A stretch of 64,000 nt of DNA from assembly GCF_048381675.1 (NCBI RefSeq), contig NZ_JBLWIS010000011.1:34437-98436 (forward strand), read 5' to 3'. The notes beneath the pieces were generated by a model. The model ran no database searches, was not told the DNA's origin, and saw nothing but the letters and a program-made list of their open reading frames with translations. The position numbers were made by a program, and so were the translations under genes. Positions 1 to 8,985 of the stretch are shown here, one piece after another. Position 1 is the first letter of the stretch; each line of letters opens with the position of its first letter. This DNA is from Advenella sp048381675. GTDB lineage: Bacteria; Pseudomonadota; Gammaproteobacteria; Burkholderiales; Burkholderiaceae_B.

Positions 1-746
1 TCGCCCTCGGCTTTCAGCCCCTGGATCATCCTGACTGTTCTTTGCCCATTGCCTTCCAGCATTGCATTGGACAGGGCGAAGACATCGTAACGGGCAACAT
101 CAAGAATGGCCTGTTCGATGTCTTCTGCCTGGATCTTGCCTTCAGGGTACAGCAGGCCCAGCTTGAGAATTTCCTGGTGGGCGGCAAACAGATTGCCTTC
201 TACCTTGTCGGTAATCCAGGCAAGCGTCGCCTCATCGACAGACTGGTTTTGCCGTTTGAGGCGTTGTTTGATCCAGGCCGGTAAATGCTGTCGATCGATG
301 TTGGCAATATTGATAACCGTGGCGGTTGCCAACAGTTGTTGGGCCCATTTGGATTTTGCCGTGGTTTTGTCCAGTTTGGGCAGGCTGATAACGATAACCG
401 TATCGCTGATTTCACCTTTCTGTACCTGGGCGGCCAGATCAATAAGTGCCGTGGCACCGGTTTTCCCGGGTTTGCCGGTCGGAATGGTGATTTCGAGGAT
501 TTTCAGGTCGCCAAACAGGGAGATGCTTTGCGTGCACTCCTGAATGGCATTCCAGTTGCCATTGGCGTCAAGGATAAGGCTGGTGCGTTCGTTATAGCCT
601 TTATCCCTACACGCCTGCCGTATGCTGTCAACGGTTTCATTGCGTAGCAGGAGCTCGTCAGAGCAAACGCAATAAAGTGTATCCAGTGCTGTGGCGGGCT
701 GGATAATATGACTGGCAAACGAATCATGGCTAAAGGTTTGTCCCAT
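1..746 (-). CDS. holA: DNA polymerase III delta subunit, 3' end cut by window edge
   Basis: The delta subunit opens the beta sliding clamp within the clamp-loader complex during replication. I translated the minus strand by hand from an ATG at 746. It begins MGQTFSHDSF and stays open to base 1, giving 248 codons without a stop. The order is a HolA-like N-terminal domain (DELLLRNE, SLFGDLKILEI), a central segment with VIVISLPKLDK and AWIKQRLK, then DKVEGNLFAAHQEILKL, which is characteristic of HolA. The C-terminal third lies outside the window. The start is one base after the lptE stop, so the two are co-transcribed, and leuS-lptE-holA is the usual order in betaproteobacteria. Identification is confident; only the 3' end is missing. 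Confidence 0.93.
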   Translation of the reverse strand, partial: MGQTFSHDSFASHIIQPATALDTLYCVCSDELLLRNETVDSIRQACRDKGYNERTSLILDANGNWNAIQECTQSISLFGDLKILEITIPTGKPGKTGATALIDLAAQVQKGEISDTVIVISLPKLDKTTAKSKWAQQLLATATVINIANIDRQHLPAWIKQRLKRQNQSVDEATLAWITDKVEGNLFAAHQEILKLGLLYPEGKIQAEDIEQAILDVARYDVFALSNAMLEGNGQRTVRMIQGLKAEG

Positions 747-747
747 A

Positions 748-1329
748 CTACTTTGCGGGTACAACAGACTGGGCCGGGTTGTATTCCAGGTAGGTCGTAA
801 TGACTTCTTGTGAAGTAATACGACGGATCAGGCGATCGGCAATACTTCTTTCCATGTCTTCATACAGTTGCGCCATTTCTGCCTGTTTGGCTGCGGCGTC
901 ATCTTCATCGTAAGGAAGCTGGCGCGTTGCCGAGATTCGGGAAACGGGAATCAGTTCATTGTCACGGCTGTCTGTCATGGAAAAGGTCAGCACCAGGCCA
1001 AGCTCGTATTCTTCTACTTTGCCCTGCGCGTCAAGGGAAACTTCACGGCTGGAGCGTTCAAGACTTAGCTGCAATAACTTGGCTTCTGCCCGATCCACAT
1101 CTTCGGTAATTAAGGTTGCGGGTGCGTTCGCCTGTATCAAGCGCCAGACCCTTGCCCCGAAGGCAGAGTTTTGCGGGATATTGGTATACAGCGTCGTAAA
1201 GGGCAACACGGTGGGGCCGCGCATCTTGAAGCCACAGCCGGCAATGAGCAGACACAGGAGAATGCCCGCTGCCAGCAGCAGGTGAATACGTTTGGCAGAG
1301 GGGATGTCTAAATGTGCTTGTGTCTGCAT
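748..1329 (-). CDS. lptE: LPS-assembly lipoprotein LptE
   Basis: LptE is the outer-membrane lipoprotein that plugs the LptD barrel and helps insert lipopolysaccharide into the outer leaflet. The 193-residue product has a basic N-terminus, a hydrophobic stretch and a lipobox LIAGC with the acylated cysteine at residue 32. It then has the typical GFKMRG sequence and a region with TTLYTNIPQNSAFG. The length fits the family. It lies 7 bp after leuS and 1 bp before holA, which is the conserved betaproteobacterial arrangement. A start internal to the first dozen residues is possible, because the n-region before the hydrophobic core is long. Confidence 0.93.
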   Translation of the reverse strand: MQTQAHLDIPSAKRIHLLLAAGILLCLLIAGCGFKMRGPTVLPFTTLYTNIPQNSAFGARVWRLIQANAPATLITEDVDRAEAKLLQLSLERSSREVSLDAQGKVEEYELGLVLTFSMTDSRDNELIPVSRISATRQLPYDEDDAAAKQAEMAQLYEDMERSIADRLIRRITSQEVITTYLEYNPAQSVVPAK

Positions 1330-1336
1330 GTTTTGC

Positions 1337-3994
1337 TTATCCTACAACGTTGATCAGCTTGCCAGGAACGATAATGACTCGTTTGGGTGGCCGGCCTTCA
1401 AGGAATTTTTCAACTGATTGATGGGCCAGTGCCAGCTTTTCAATGTCTTCTTTGCTGGATCCGTTAGGTACATTAATAGAACCGCGCAGTTTGCCATTGA
1501 CCTGCAGCATCATCTCGATTTCATCGGCAATAAGGGCTTGCTCGTCGAGTTCGGGCCATGGTGCATCCAGCAGGTCTCCATACGCTTGGGCATAGCCAAG
1601 TTCACTCCAGAGATGCCAGGTAATATGGGGAACGACCGGGTACAGCATGCGCAACAGAATGCCAATGACTTCCTTGATGGCAGCATCCGCTTCGGCACTG
1701 GCTTCCAGTTTGGCGTCTTCAATCGCATTGAGCAGTTTCATGTTGGCAGAAACCACTGTGTTGTATTGAATGCGCTCATAGTCATAATTGGCTTGCTTGA
1801 GCAGGGAGTAAGCGGTGCGACGCAGGTCTTTGACCGCTTTGGGGGCATTGTCCCAGTCAGGTGTTGTAGCGGTTGCGCGCGCAATAATGGCTTTATGGTT
1901 GTAGGCCATAGACCAGAGGCGCTTGAGGAAGCGGTGTGAGCCTTCCACGCCGGAGTCGGACCATTCAAGGGTTTGCTCTGGAGGGCTGGTGAACATGACG
2001 AACAGGCGGGCGGTATCGGCACCCAGGGTGTCGATAAGGGCCTGTGGATCTACACCGTTGTTTTTGGATTTGGACATGGTGCCAATGCCACCGTAATCCA
2101 CCGGAGAGTTGTCTTTGATAAGACGTGCGCCAATAATGCTGCCTTTTTCGTTATAGACGTTTTCAACCTCTTCGGGCCAGAAATATTCAATGCCGCCTTT
2201 TTCGTTTTTGCGGGAATAGATATGGTTAAGCACCATGCCCTGGCAAAGCAGTTTCTTGAAGGGTTCATCAAACTTGAGCAGGCCCATGTCACGCATGACT
2301 TTGGTCCAGAAGCGCGCATACAGCAAATGAAGCACGGCATGTTCGATGCCACCAATGTATTGATCCATTGGCATCCAGTAGTCGTTGCGGGTATCGACCA
2401 TGGCATTGTTGTTGCCGGGCGAGGTATAGCGCATGAAGTACCAGGAAGAGTCGATGAAGGTATCCATGGTGTCGGTTTCGCGACGGGCCGGCTTGCCGCA
2501 TTTGGGACAGGAGCAGGACAGGAATGCTTCATGTTTGCTAAGCGGGTTGCCACTGCCATCGGGAATCAGCTCTTCGGGCAATTTTACCGGCAGGTCTTTT
2601 TCGGGTACGGGAACCGGGCCGCAATCTGCACAGTGAATGATGGGGATTGGGGTGCCCCAGTAACGCTGGCGTGAAATACCCCAGTCGCGCAAGCGCCAGG
2701 TGGTTTGTTTCTCGCCCAGGCCTTTGTCGGACAGCACGCTGGCAACGGCATCAACAGCCTGTTGGTAGTTCAGGCCGTCGAACTGGCCTGAATTGACGAC
2801 AATGCCGTTTTGTTTGTCGGCGTACCACTCTTGCCATTCTTCGGTAGAGTATGTTTTGTCTTGAACCGCGATGACCTGCTTGATGGGCAAGCGGTATTTG
2901 AGGGCAAAAGCGAAGTCTCGTTCATCGTGTGCCGGTACGCCCATGACGGCGCCATCACCGTAGCTCATGAGGACGTAATTGCCCACCCAGATTTCAACCT
3001 GTTCATTGGTAATGGGGTGGGTCACAAACAGGCCGGTAGGCATACCTGCTTTTTCGCGGGTTGCCATCTCGACTTCGGTGGTGCCGCCTTGCTTGCATTC
3101 TTCAATAAAGGCCGCTAGGGCAGGGTTGGATTGTGCTGCATGGCTTGCCAGTGGATGTTCCGGGGCAACTGCGCAGAAAGTAACGCCCATGATGGTGTCG
3201 GGGCGAGTGGTGAAAACGTACATGCGGCCATCCTGGATAAGCTGGCCTTCGTTGTTTTTGATTTCATGGGTAAAGGCAAAACGAACGCCTTCGCTTTTGC
3301 CAATCCAGTTTTCCTGCATCAGGCGCACACGTTCGGGCCAGCCGGGCAGGTTGTGCTTGACTTCGTGCAGCAGTTCTTCGGCATAGTCGGTAATGCGCAG
3401 GTAGTAACCCGGAATTTCGCGTTTTTCAACCAGGGCACCCGAGCGCCATCCGCGACCGTCAATGACCTGCTCATTGGCGAGTACCGTGTTGTCTACGGGA
3501 TCCCAGTTAACGGTTTGGGTTTTGCGGTAGGCAATGCCTTTTTCCAGCATTTTCAGGAAAAACCATTGGTTCCACTTGTAGTATTCAGGATCGCAGGCAC
3601 ACATTTCGCGTGACCAGTCAATGGCCAACCCCATTGCCTTCATTTGTTTTTTCATGTACGCAATGTTGTCGTACGTCCATTTGGCAGGGGGGACTTTTGA
3701 CTTGATGGCAGCATTTTCGGCAGGCATGCCGAAAGCGTCCCAGCCCATGGGCATTAACACGTTGAATCCGCGCATGCGCAGCTGGCGTGCCATCATGTCG
3801 TTGATGGTGTAGTTACGGACATGGCCCATATGCAACTTGCCGCTTGGGTAGGGCAACATTGAACAGGCATAAAACTTGGGCTTGTCATTGCCGTTACTGT
3901 CTTTGGCGTGCTCTGTTACCAGATAGGCATCTGTGTCTTGCCAGTTGCGTTGAGCGTTTTGTTCTACTTCCAGTGGGGTATATTGTTCCAACAT
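1337..3994 (-). CDS. leuS: Leucyl-tRNA synthetase
   Basis: This class Ia synthetase charges tRNA-Leu with leucine. The 885-residue protein is full length. The HIGH-type motif reads HMGH at residues 55-58 (PSGKLHMGHVRNY). An editing domain lies roughly at 220-420 (FTTRPDTIMGVTF, VMGVPAHDERDFAF). A zinc-like CxxC pair follows (CSCPKCGK), and the KMSKS loop near residue 638 reads TMSKSKNN. The C-terminal tRNA-binding domain ends in ILINVVG-like residues. The first lysine of KMSKS is therefore threonine, while the second, catalytically more important lysine is present. It is the first gene of leuS-lptE-holA, and its leader (3995-4080) contains a TATAAT on the minus strand but no convincing -35 box. 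Confidence 0.98.
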   Translation of the reverse strand: MLEQYTPLEVEQNAQRNWQDTDAYLVTEHAKDSNGNDKPKFYACSMLPYPSGKLHMGHVRNYTINDMMARQLRMRGFNVLMPMGWDAFGMPAENAAIKSKVPPAKWTYDNIAYMKKQMKAMGLAIDWSREMCACDPEYYKWNQWFFLKMLEKGIAYRKTQTVNWDPVDNTVLANEQVIDGRGWRSGALVEKREIPGYYLRITDYAEELLHEVKHNLPGWPERVRLMQENWIGKSEGVRFAFTHEIKNNEGQLIQDGRMYVFTTRPDTIMGVTFCAVAPEHPLASHAAQSNPALAAFIEECKQGGTTEVEMATREKAGMPTGLFVTHPITNEQVEIWVGNYVLMSYGDGAVMGVPAHDERDFAFALKYRLPIKQVIAVQDKTYSTEEWQEWYADKQNGIVVNSGQFDGLNYQQAVDAVASVLSDKGLGEKQTTWRLRDWGISRQRYWGTPIPIIHCADCGPVPVPEKDLPVKLPEELIPDGSGNPLSKHEAFLSCSCPKCGKPARRETDTMDTFIDSSWYFMRYTSPGNNNAMVDTRNDYWMPMDQYIGGIEHAVLHLLYARFWTKVMRDMGLLKFDEPFKKLLCQGMVLNHIYSRKNEKGGIEYFWPEEVENVYNEKGSIIGARLIKDNSPVDYGGIGTMSKSKNNGVDPQALIDTLGADTARLFVMFTSPPEQTLEWSDSGVEGSHRFLKRLWSMAYNHKAIIARATATTPDWDNAPKAVKDLRRTAYSLLKQANYDYERIQYNTVVSANMKLLNAIEDAKLEASAEADAAIKEVIGILLRMLYPVVPHITWHLWSELGYAQAYGDLLDAPWPELDEQALIADEIEMMLQVNGKLRGSINVPNGSSKEDIEKLALAHQSVEKFLEGRPPKRVIIVPGKLINVVG

Positions 3995-4154
3995 GACTTT
4001 TTGCGGTAAAAAATGGGCTTGGGAGGAATCCCGTAAAACGTATTATTATAAGTCTTTACAGATTGAAGTAGGTTGTTTTGTCACTTGGGATTGAATTGAA
4101 ATATCTGTTCCTTGGCAAGGTTGCATGGATGGAGTTTCCGTGGTTGGAGAATAG

Positions 4155-4895
4155 TTACTTGAGCAGATCAGGCAACAGTGCCTTGAAAGCGCCTGAAGTA
4201 CGCCGGCTTGATTTGGTTTTGTTCAGAATTTGTGTTATGTGATATTTGACGGTATTGCTCTTTATGTGCAGGCAGTCGGCAATGTCTTTGTTTGTCATGC
4301 CAGTAGCAATGCATCTGCTGATTTCCATTTGCCTGGGAGACAGTACCGGGTATGTGGTGTTCAGATAATGGTTAACCAGATGCTGCCTGATTAAATATCG
4401 GGCGGAAAAAACCAGCTGTTTGAGCTGAAACAGTTGTTGTTCAATTTCATGCATGGAAACGGGATGACTGGTTCTGAGCAGGACCAGGGAGCTTTTCCTG
4501 CTTCCGGACATATTCTGGTAGGGTAAATCCAGGCCGTATAATCGTGGAAAATCCTGAAAAAGCCTGATGAGGTCTGGGTGATTGGAAAGGTTGTTTTTGT
4601 CCCAGGAAAATGTTTTGCACAGGGCGCTTGAGTCGGTGTTTATGTGGCTGAGCGGATTGTTTTTCAGGACAATGCCATCCTGGAGGTTTTTCAGGCATGA
4701 ATGTGGCAGGTTGCTGGCACACAGGAACCGGGACTCGGTATCGTTAAAGGGAAAGGGCAGGTTTTGAATGTAGACATAATATTCTAAACCGTTATTATGT
4801 AATGACTGTTTTAAGAATGTTTGCTGTTCAGTTTTATCCAGAGGATTTAAAACTGATTGAAGCATCAGGTTGGTTATCATTTTTATCTCGCTCAC
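4155..4895 (-). CDS. LuxR-family transcriptional regulator (orphan, no LuxI)
   Basis: This 246-residue protein has a LuxR/FixJ-type helix-turn-helix at its C-terminus (about 185-240): LSPRQMEISRCIATG, then NKDIADCLHIKSNTVKYHI. The usual RE of the first helix is RQ. The N-terminal 165 residues lack a receiver aspartate and align loosely by eye with the autoinducer-binding fold (ASNLP, NNPLSH, then a hydrophobic beta region LYGLDLPY and SSLVLLR). The conserved DP of acyl-homoserine-lactone receptors would be NP, and the ligand-contact Trp/Tyr pair is not evident. No synthase gene lies in the window, so it behaves as a LuxR solo with unknown ligand. It is AT-richer than its neighbours and stands alone between leuS and a small lipoprotein gene. 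Confidence 0.85.
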   Translation of the reverse strand: MSEIKMITNLMLQSVLNPLDKTEQQTFLKQSLHNNGLEYYVYIQNLPFPFNDTESRFLCASNLPHSCLKNLQDGIVLKNNPLSHINTDSSALCKTFSWDKNNLSNHPDLIRLFQDFPRLYGLDLPYQNMSGSRKSSLVLLRTSHPVSMHEIEQQLFQLKQLVFSARYLIRQHLVNHYLNTTYPVLSPRQMEISRCIATGMTNKDIADCLHIKSNTVKYHITQILNKTKSSRRTSGAFKALLPDLLK

Positions 4896-5073
4896 TACTA
4901 AATATGTTACGTATTGTTAATTTTTTGTAAATAATAGCTTGCGAGTCAGAATGTGCACGTAATAATGCACGTTTGTTTGATTTATTTCAAAAGATAAATT
5001 GAAGTGAAAATCATCAATCAGTCATTTGAAAATAAATGTTCCGTTTTGGAAAAAAATAGCTGGGGGGATAGCG

Positions 5074-5346
5074 GTGCATTTGATCAAAGCGCTTGTTGTT
5101 GGGATGCTGCCTGTTTTATTGACGGCTTGTGGAGGTGTGTTGTATGAAAAAACAGATGTCCATCTGATTCTTCCTTGCTATAAGGATAAAAATACTTGTA
5201 TGAAGCAAATGACAAACACGTGCATGAAAGAGTTTTCGGGCAAGGTTTTGGAAAATGAGACCCGTGACGAGGATGTGCCGGTGGTTTATGTCCTGTGTCG
5301 CCCAGCGCAAAACCAAACCGCCGGTGATGCCAAGGCGGAAAGTTAG
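5074..5346 (+). CDS. Small lipoprotein of unknown function
   Basis: I chose the GTG at 5074 because a run of six G lies 6 bp upstream and translation from it gives a textbook lipoprotein signal: MHLIKALVVGMLPVLLTAC, with the lipobox cysteine at residue 19. A TTG at 5026 would add 16 residues but has no ribosome site. The mature part is about 70 residues and carries several cysteines (LPCYKDKNTCMKQMTNTC, then VLCRP). This suggests disulfide bonds after export. I recognise no family. It lies between two minus-strand genes, so it is transcribed alone. Function is unknown; existence as a coding gene is likely, not certain. Confidence 0.65.
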   Translation: MHLIKALVVGMLPVLLTACGGVLYEKTDVHLILPCYKDKNTCMKQMTNTCMKEFSGKVLENETRDEDVPVVYVLCRPAQNQTAGDAKAES

Positions 5347-5435
5347 CCTTTATACTTGCCCAGGCGTGTTTTAAAGCCAGGGCAGGTGTTGCGAAAGACT
5401 ATTTGCCTTCAATTTACTTTGAATTTACCCTTAAG

Positions 5436-6104
5436 TTAGCAAAGTCCAAGTCGAAACTCTTCATCCTGGTTTTTTTGATGGTGAGCCTGAATATGCTCAA
5501 CGATGCGTGTGGGATCATCTTCTACAACAAACAAATTAATATCGTTGGGTGAAATATAGCCATTGCTTAATAATTGTTTTTTTATCCATTGCAGCAGCCC
5601 ATCCCAGAACTCGGTCCCTACAAAAATAATGGGGGCGCTATGGGCTTTACCGGTTTGGATTAGGGTAAGTGCTTCGAAGAGTTCGTCAAGTGTGCCAAAA
5701 CCGCCAGGTAAAATGATGTAACCTGAGCTGTTCATGAAAAATGTGGTTTTCCTTGAAACGAAGTATTTGAAGTAAATGCTATGTGACTGGAATGGATTGT
5801 CTACTTGTTCATGTGGCAGCTTGATATTCAAGCCAATACTGGTGCCGCCTGCTTCAAAACAGCCCTTGTTGGCGGCTTCCATGATGCCAGGCCCCCCTCC
5901 GGACATGATGTTGAATCCTGCTTGTGCCAGTTTTTGGCTGATTTCAATCGTTTTGCGGTAGTAAGGAGAATCTGTTTTTGTGCGGGCACTTCCGAATATA
6001 CTTACAGCTGCTGAAATATCTTTTAAATGATTGGCGGCGTCTTGTAACTCAGCGGAAATTTCCCTGATCTGTTCCTGGATGGTCGTTGTTTTTGTTACTG
6101 ACAT
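5436..6104 (-). CDS. LOG-family protein (TIGR00730), putative nucleotide 5'-monophosphate phosphoribohydrolase
   Basis: LOG-family enzymes release a nucleobase from nucleoside 5'-monophosphates; plant members activate cytokinins and many bacterial members act on AMP-like substrates. The 222-residue protein has the diagnostic Rossmann-fold signatures SGGGPGIMEAANKG (near 68-81) and PGGFGTLDELFE (near 131-142). Its N-terminal 45 residues form a predicted helical extension. The ATG at 6104 has an AAGG ribosome site 8-9 bp upstream. This start codon overlaps the polA start codon on the other strand by two bases (CATG at 6102-6105). The substrate in this organism cannot be told from sequence. Older annotations call such proteins lysine decarboxylase, which is wrong. 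Confidence 0.9.
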   Translation of the reverse strand: MSVTKTTTIQEQIREISAELQDAANHLKDISAAVSIFGSARTKTDSPYYRKTIEISQKLAQAGFNIMSGGGPGIMEAANKGCFEAGGTSIGLNIKLPHEQVDNPFQSHSIYFKYFVSRKTTFFMNSSGYIILPGGFGTLDELFEALTLIQTGKAHSAPIIFVGTEFWDGLLQWIKKQLLSNGYISPNDINLFVVEDDPTRIVEHIQAHHQKNQDEEFRLGLC

Positions 6105-8823
6105 GAAAAAAACCTTATTACTTGTTGATGGATCTAGCTATTTGTACCGGGCCTTCCATGCTATGCCTGATTTAAGAAACGCCTTGGGTGAGCCTACCGG
6201 TGCAATTTATGGTGTCATCAATATGATGCGCAAAATTAATCAGGATTATCAGGCTGACTACGTGGCCTGCATCTTTGATGCAAAAGGAAAAACATTTCGT
6301 GATGATTTGTATCCTGATTATAAAGGGCATCGTCCCCCAATGCCCGACGATCTGGTTTTGCAAATAGAGCCCATCCACCAGGCAATTAGCGCCATGGGTT
6401 GGACGGTGATTGCCAAACCCGGGGTCGAGGCGGATGATATTATTGCCACTTTAGCAGAAATTGCCACACAAAATGAAGTCCGTACCATTATTTCCACTGG
6501 GGATAAGGATATAGCCCAATTGGTCAACGAGCATGTCAGCATCGTCAATACCATGACTAATGAAACCCTTGATATAGAAGGGGTGAAAAGCAAGTTTGGT
6601 GTTTTGCCCGAGCAGATTATTGATTACCTGATGTTGATTGGCGATACGGTGGATAATGTGCCGGGCGTGCCTAAAGTGGGGCCCAAAACGGCAGTCAAGT
6701 GGTTGGCTGAATACGGTACTATCGACAAACTGGTTGAAAATGCCGACAAAATCAAAGGGGTGGTCGGGAATAATCTGCGTGAATCCATCCCTAATTTTGA
6801 ACTGACCCGCCAGCTGATTACGATCAAGCGCGACTGTGAGGTTGATGATTTTTTTACCGGGATGGATGATCTGTCCCTTAAGCCGCAAGATGCCGAAACA
6901 CTGAAAAAAATCTTTGACCATTTCGGCTTTCGGACCTGGCTGCGTGAGTTGACCGGTGATGTCCAGGCTGTGCCCAAACAGGATGCCCGGGTTGCCCACG
7001 AGATTCCTGAAGCGCCAGAAACAGTTGACTACGTAACGGTGGATACTCCCGAATTATTGGAAGACTGCCTGAAGCAGATCCAGGAGGCTGCTTTGGTTGC
7101 GCTGGATACCGAAACCACCTCGTTAGACCCGATGATGGCATCGCTGGTTGGGACTTCAATGTCTATTCATCCCGGGCAAGGCTGGTATATTCCGCTTGCA
7201 CACAAAGGCAATATGTTGGCCCAACAATTAGATAAATCCATGGTGCTTGAAAAACTCAGGCCATGGTTAGAGGACGAGAGCGCGGCCAAAGTACTGCAAA
7301 ATGCCAAATATGACACGCATGTATTTGCCAACGAAGGGATTAAGCTAAAAGGCATAAAAGATGACACTATGCTGATGGCATATGTGCTTGAATCCCACCG
7401 CAGTGTTGGCATGCAAGACCTGGCGCAGCGATATCTGGGCAGAAAAGGGGTGGATTACACCGATTTATGTGGCAAGGGAGCCAAGCAGATTGGTTTCGAT
7501 GAAGTCGAGATTGAGCAGGCCTCTTTCTATGCCTGCGAAGATACCGATTTTACCTTGCAGTTGGCGGGCTTGATGCGGCCATTGGTGGTGGCCGAGGAAG
7601 GGCTTGACCGGATATATCGGCTTGAATTGTGGGTTTCCGAGGTGTTGGCGAAGATTGAGCGTAATGGCGTCAAAATTAACGAAAAAGCCTTGCAGCAACA
7701 AAGCCATGAAATTGGAGAGAAGCTGGTTGCGCTTGAAAACAAGGCCTATGAACTGGCCGGTCAGCCTTTTAACCTGAATTCGCCCAAGCAGCTGGCCGAG
7801 ATTTTGTTTGATCGCATGCAATTGCCGGTTATCCGCAAAACCCCCAAGGGTGCCCCTTCAACCGATGAGGAAGTACTTAGCAAACTGGCCCAGGATTACC
7901 CGCTGCCAGCTACCCTGCTTGAGTATCGTGGGCTGGCCAAGCTTAAATCTACGTATACCGACAAACTGCCTAAAATGATTAATCCTAAAACCGGACGGGT
8001 ACATACCAATTACTCGCAGGCGGCAGTCATTACCGGGCGCCTGGCCTCGTCTGATCCTAACTTGCAGAATATTCCGGTGCGAACCGAAGAAGGGCGCAAG
8101 GTCAGGACGGCTTTTGTGCCGGAAAAGGGCGGCGTAATCATGTCTGCCGACTACTCGCAAATCGAGTTGCGAGTCATGGCGCATGTGTCGGATGATGCCA
8201 ATCTGCAATTGGCTTTTGCCCAAGGCAAGGATATTCACCGGGCAACCGCCTCAGAGGTGTTTGGCACACCTCTGGAAGAAGTGACTGCCGAGCAGCGTCG
8301 TGCCGCCAAGGCTATTAACTTTGGCTTGATTTACGGCATGGGGGCATTTGGCTTGGCCAGCAATCTGGGCATTACCCGTGATGCCGCGCAATCTTACATA
8401 GACCGTTATTTTGAGCGTTATCCCGGTGTGGCGGCCTACATGACGCTTACCCGCGCCAAGGCAAATGAGCAAGGGTATGTGGAAACCGTATTTGGACGTC
8501 GCTTGTGGTTGCCTGAAATCAAGGGAGCCAAAGGTCCGCGCAAGGCGGCTGCCGAAAGGGCGGCAATTAATGCACCGATGCAGGGCACGGCGGCAGACTT
8601 GATCAAAATGGCAATGGTGGCCGTGCAGGAATGGATTGAAAATGAAAACCTGAAAACCATGATCATCATGCAGGTGCATGATGAATTGGTGCTTGAAGTG
8701 CCACAGGATGAAGTGGATTTGGTCAAATCACGGTTGCCTGAATTGATGTGCAACGTGGCTGAACTGAAAGTGCCACTGGTGGCGGAGGTTGGCATGGGCC
8801 CGGATTGGGAGCAGGCTCACTAA
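6103..8823 (+). CDS. polA: DNA polymerase I
   Basis: This enzyme removes RNA primers and fills gaps in replication and repair. The 906-residue protein starts MKKTLLLVDGSSYLYRAF, the usual N-terminus of the 5' nuclease domain (1-290, with STGDKDIAQL). The 3'-5' proofreading domain looks active: ALDTETT (DxE, near 334), NAKYD (Exo II) and YACEDTD (Exo III). The polymerase domain has motif A (SADYSQIELRV, near 681), motif B (RRAAKAINFGLIYG) and motif C (MQVHDELV, near 859). An upstream in-frame extension to 6031 exists, but it runs antisense through the LOG gene and lacks the family N-terminus. A strong terminator follows. Confidence 0.97.
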   Translation: MKKTLLLVDGSSYLYRAFHAMPDLRNALGEPTGAIYGVINMMRKINQDYQADYVACIFDAKGKTFRDDLYPDYKGHRPPMPDDLVLQIEPIHQAISAMGWTVIAKPGVEADDIIATLAEIATQNEVRTIISTGDKDIAQLVNEHVSIVNTMTNETLDIEGVKSKFGVLPEQIIDYLMLIGDTVDNVPGVPKVGPKTAVKWLAEYGTIDKLVENADKIKGVVGNNLRESIPNFELTRQLITIKRDCEVDDFFTGMDDLSLKPQDAETLKKIFDHFGFRTWLRELTGDVQAVPKQDARVAHEIPEAPETVDYVTVDTPELLEDCLKQIQEAALVALDTETTSLDPMMASLVGTSMSIHPGQGWYIPLAHKGNMLAQQLDKSMVLEKLRPWLEDESAAKVLQNAKYDTHVFANEGIKLKGIKDDTMLMAYVLESHRSVGMQDLAQRYLGRKGVDYTDLCGKGAKQIGFDEVEIEQASFYACEDTDFTLQLAGLMRPLVVAEEGLDRIYRLELWVSEVLAKIERNGVKINEKALQQQSHEIGEKLVALENKAYELAGQPFNLNSPKQLAEILFDRMQLPVIRKTPKGAPSTDEEVLSKLAQDYPLPATLLEYRGLAKLKSTYTDKLPKMINPKTGRVHTNYSQAAVITGRLASSDPNLQNIPVRTEEGRKVRTAFVPEKGGVIMSADYSQIELRVMAHVSDDANLQLAFAQGKDIHRATASEVFGTPLEEVTAEQRRAAKAINFGLIYGMGAFGLASNLGITRDAAQSYIDRYFERYPGVAAYMTLTRAKANEQGYVETVFGRRLWLPEIKGAKGPRKAAAERAAINAPMQGTAADLIKMAMVAVQEWIENENLKTMIIMQVHDELVLEVPQDEVDLVKSRLPELMCNVAELKVPLVAEVGMGPDWEQAH

Positions 8824-8877
8824 AGGCTGGTTTTATGAAACGGCTTTTGGGGCTTTTTCGAGACACCCATGTAAAAT

Positions 8878-8920
8878 AAAAAAACGGTCCGGTTTAATGA
8901 TATAAACCGGACCGTTTTTT
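8878..8920. terminator. Bidirectional rho-independent terminator (polA / htpX)
   Basis: A perfect 12-bp stem, CGGTCCGGTTTA (8885-8896) pairing with TAAACCGGACCG (8903-8914), has a 6-base loop. It is flanked by seven A (8878-8884) on one side and six T (8915-8920) on the other. It can therefore terminate polA on the plus strand and htpX on the minus strand. Confidence 0.93.
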
Positions 8921-8985
8921 GTGTGGCCTGAACGATGCACCCTCTGCTGGACATTTAACCGGGGTAGGAGCGGTTTGGGCCGTGT

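Noticed and set aside
106..543. Long plus-strand frames across the left edge
   Set aside because: They are antisense to holA, whose minus-strand frame is open throughout and gives a clear HolA protein.
3995..4154. T-box or leader-peptide control of leuS
   Set aside because: No T-box sequence, leucine-rich leader frame or terminator is visible. T-boxes are not expected in betaproteobacteria.
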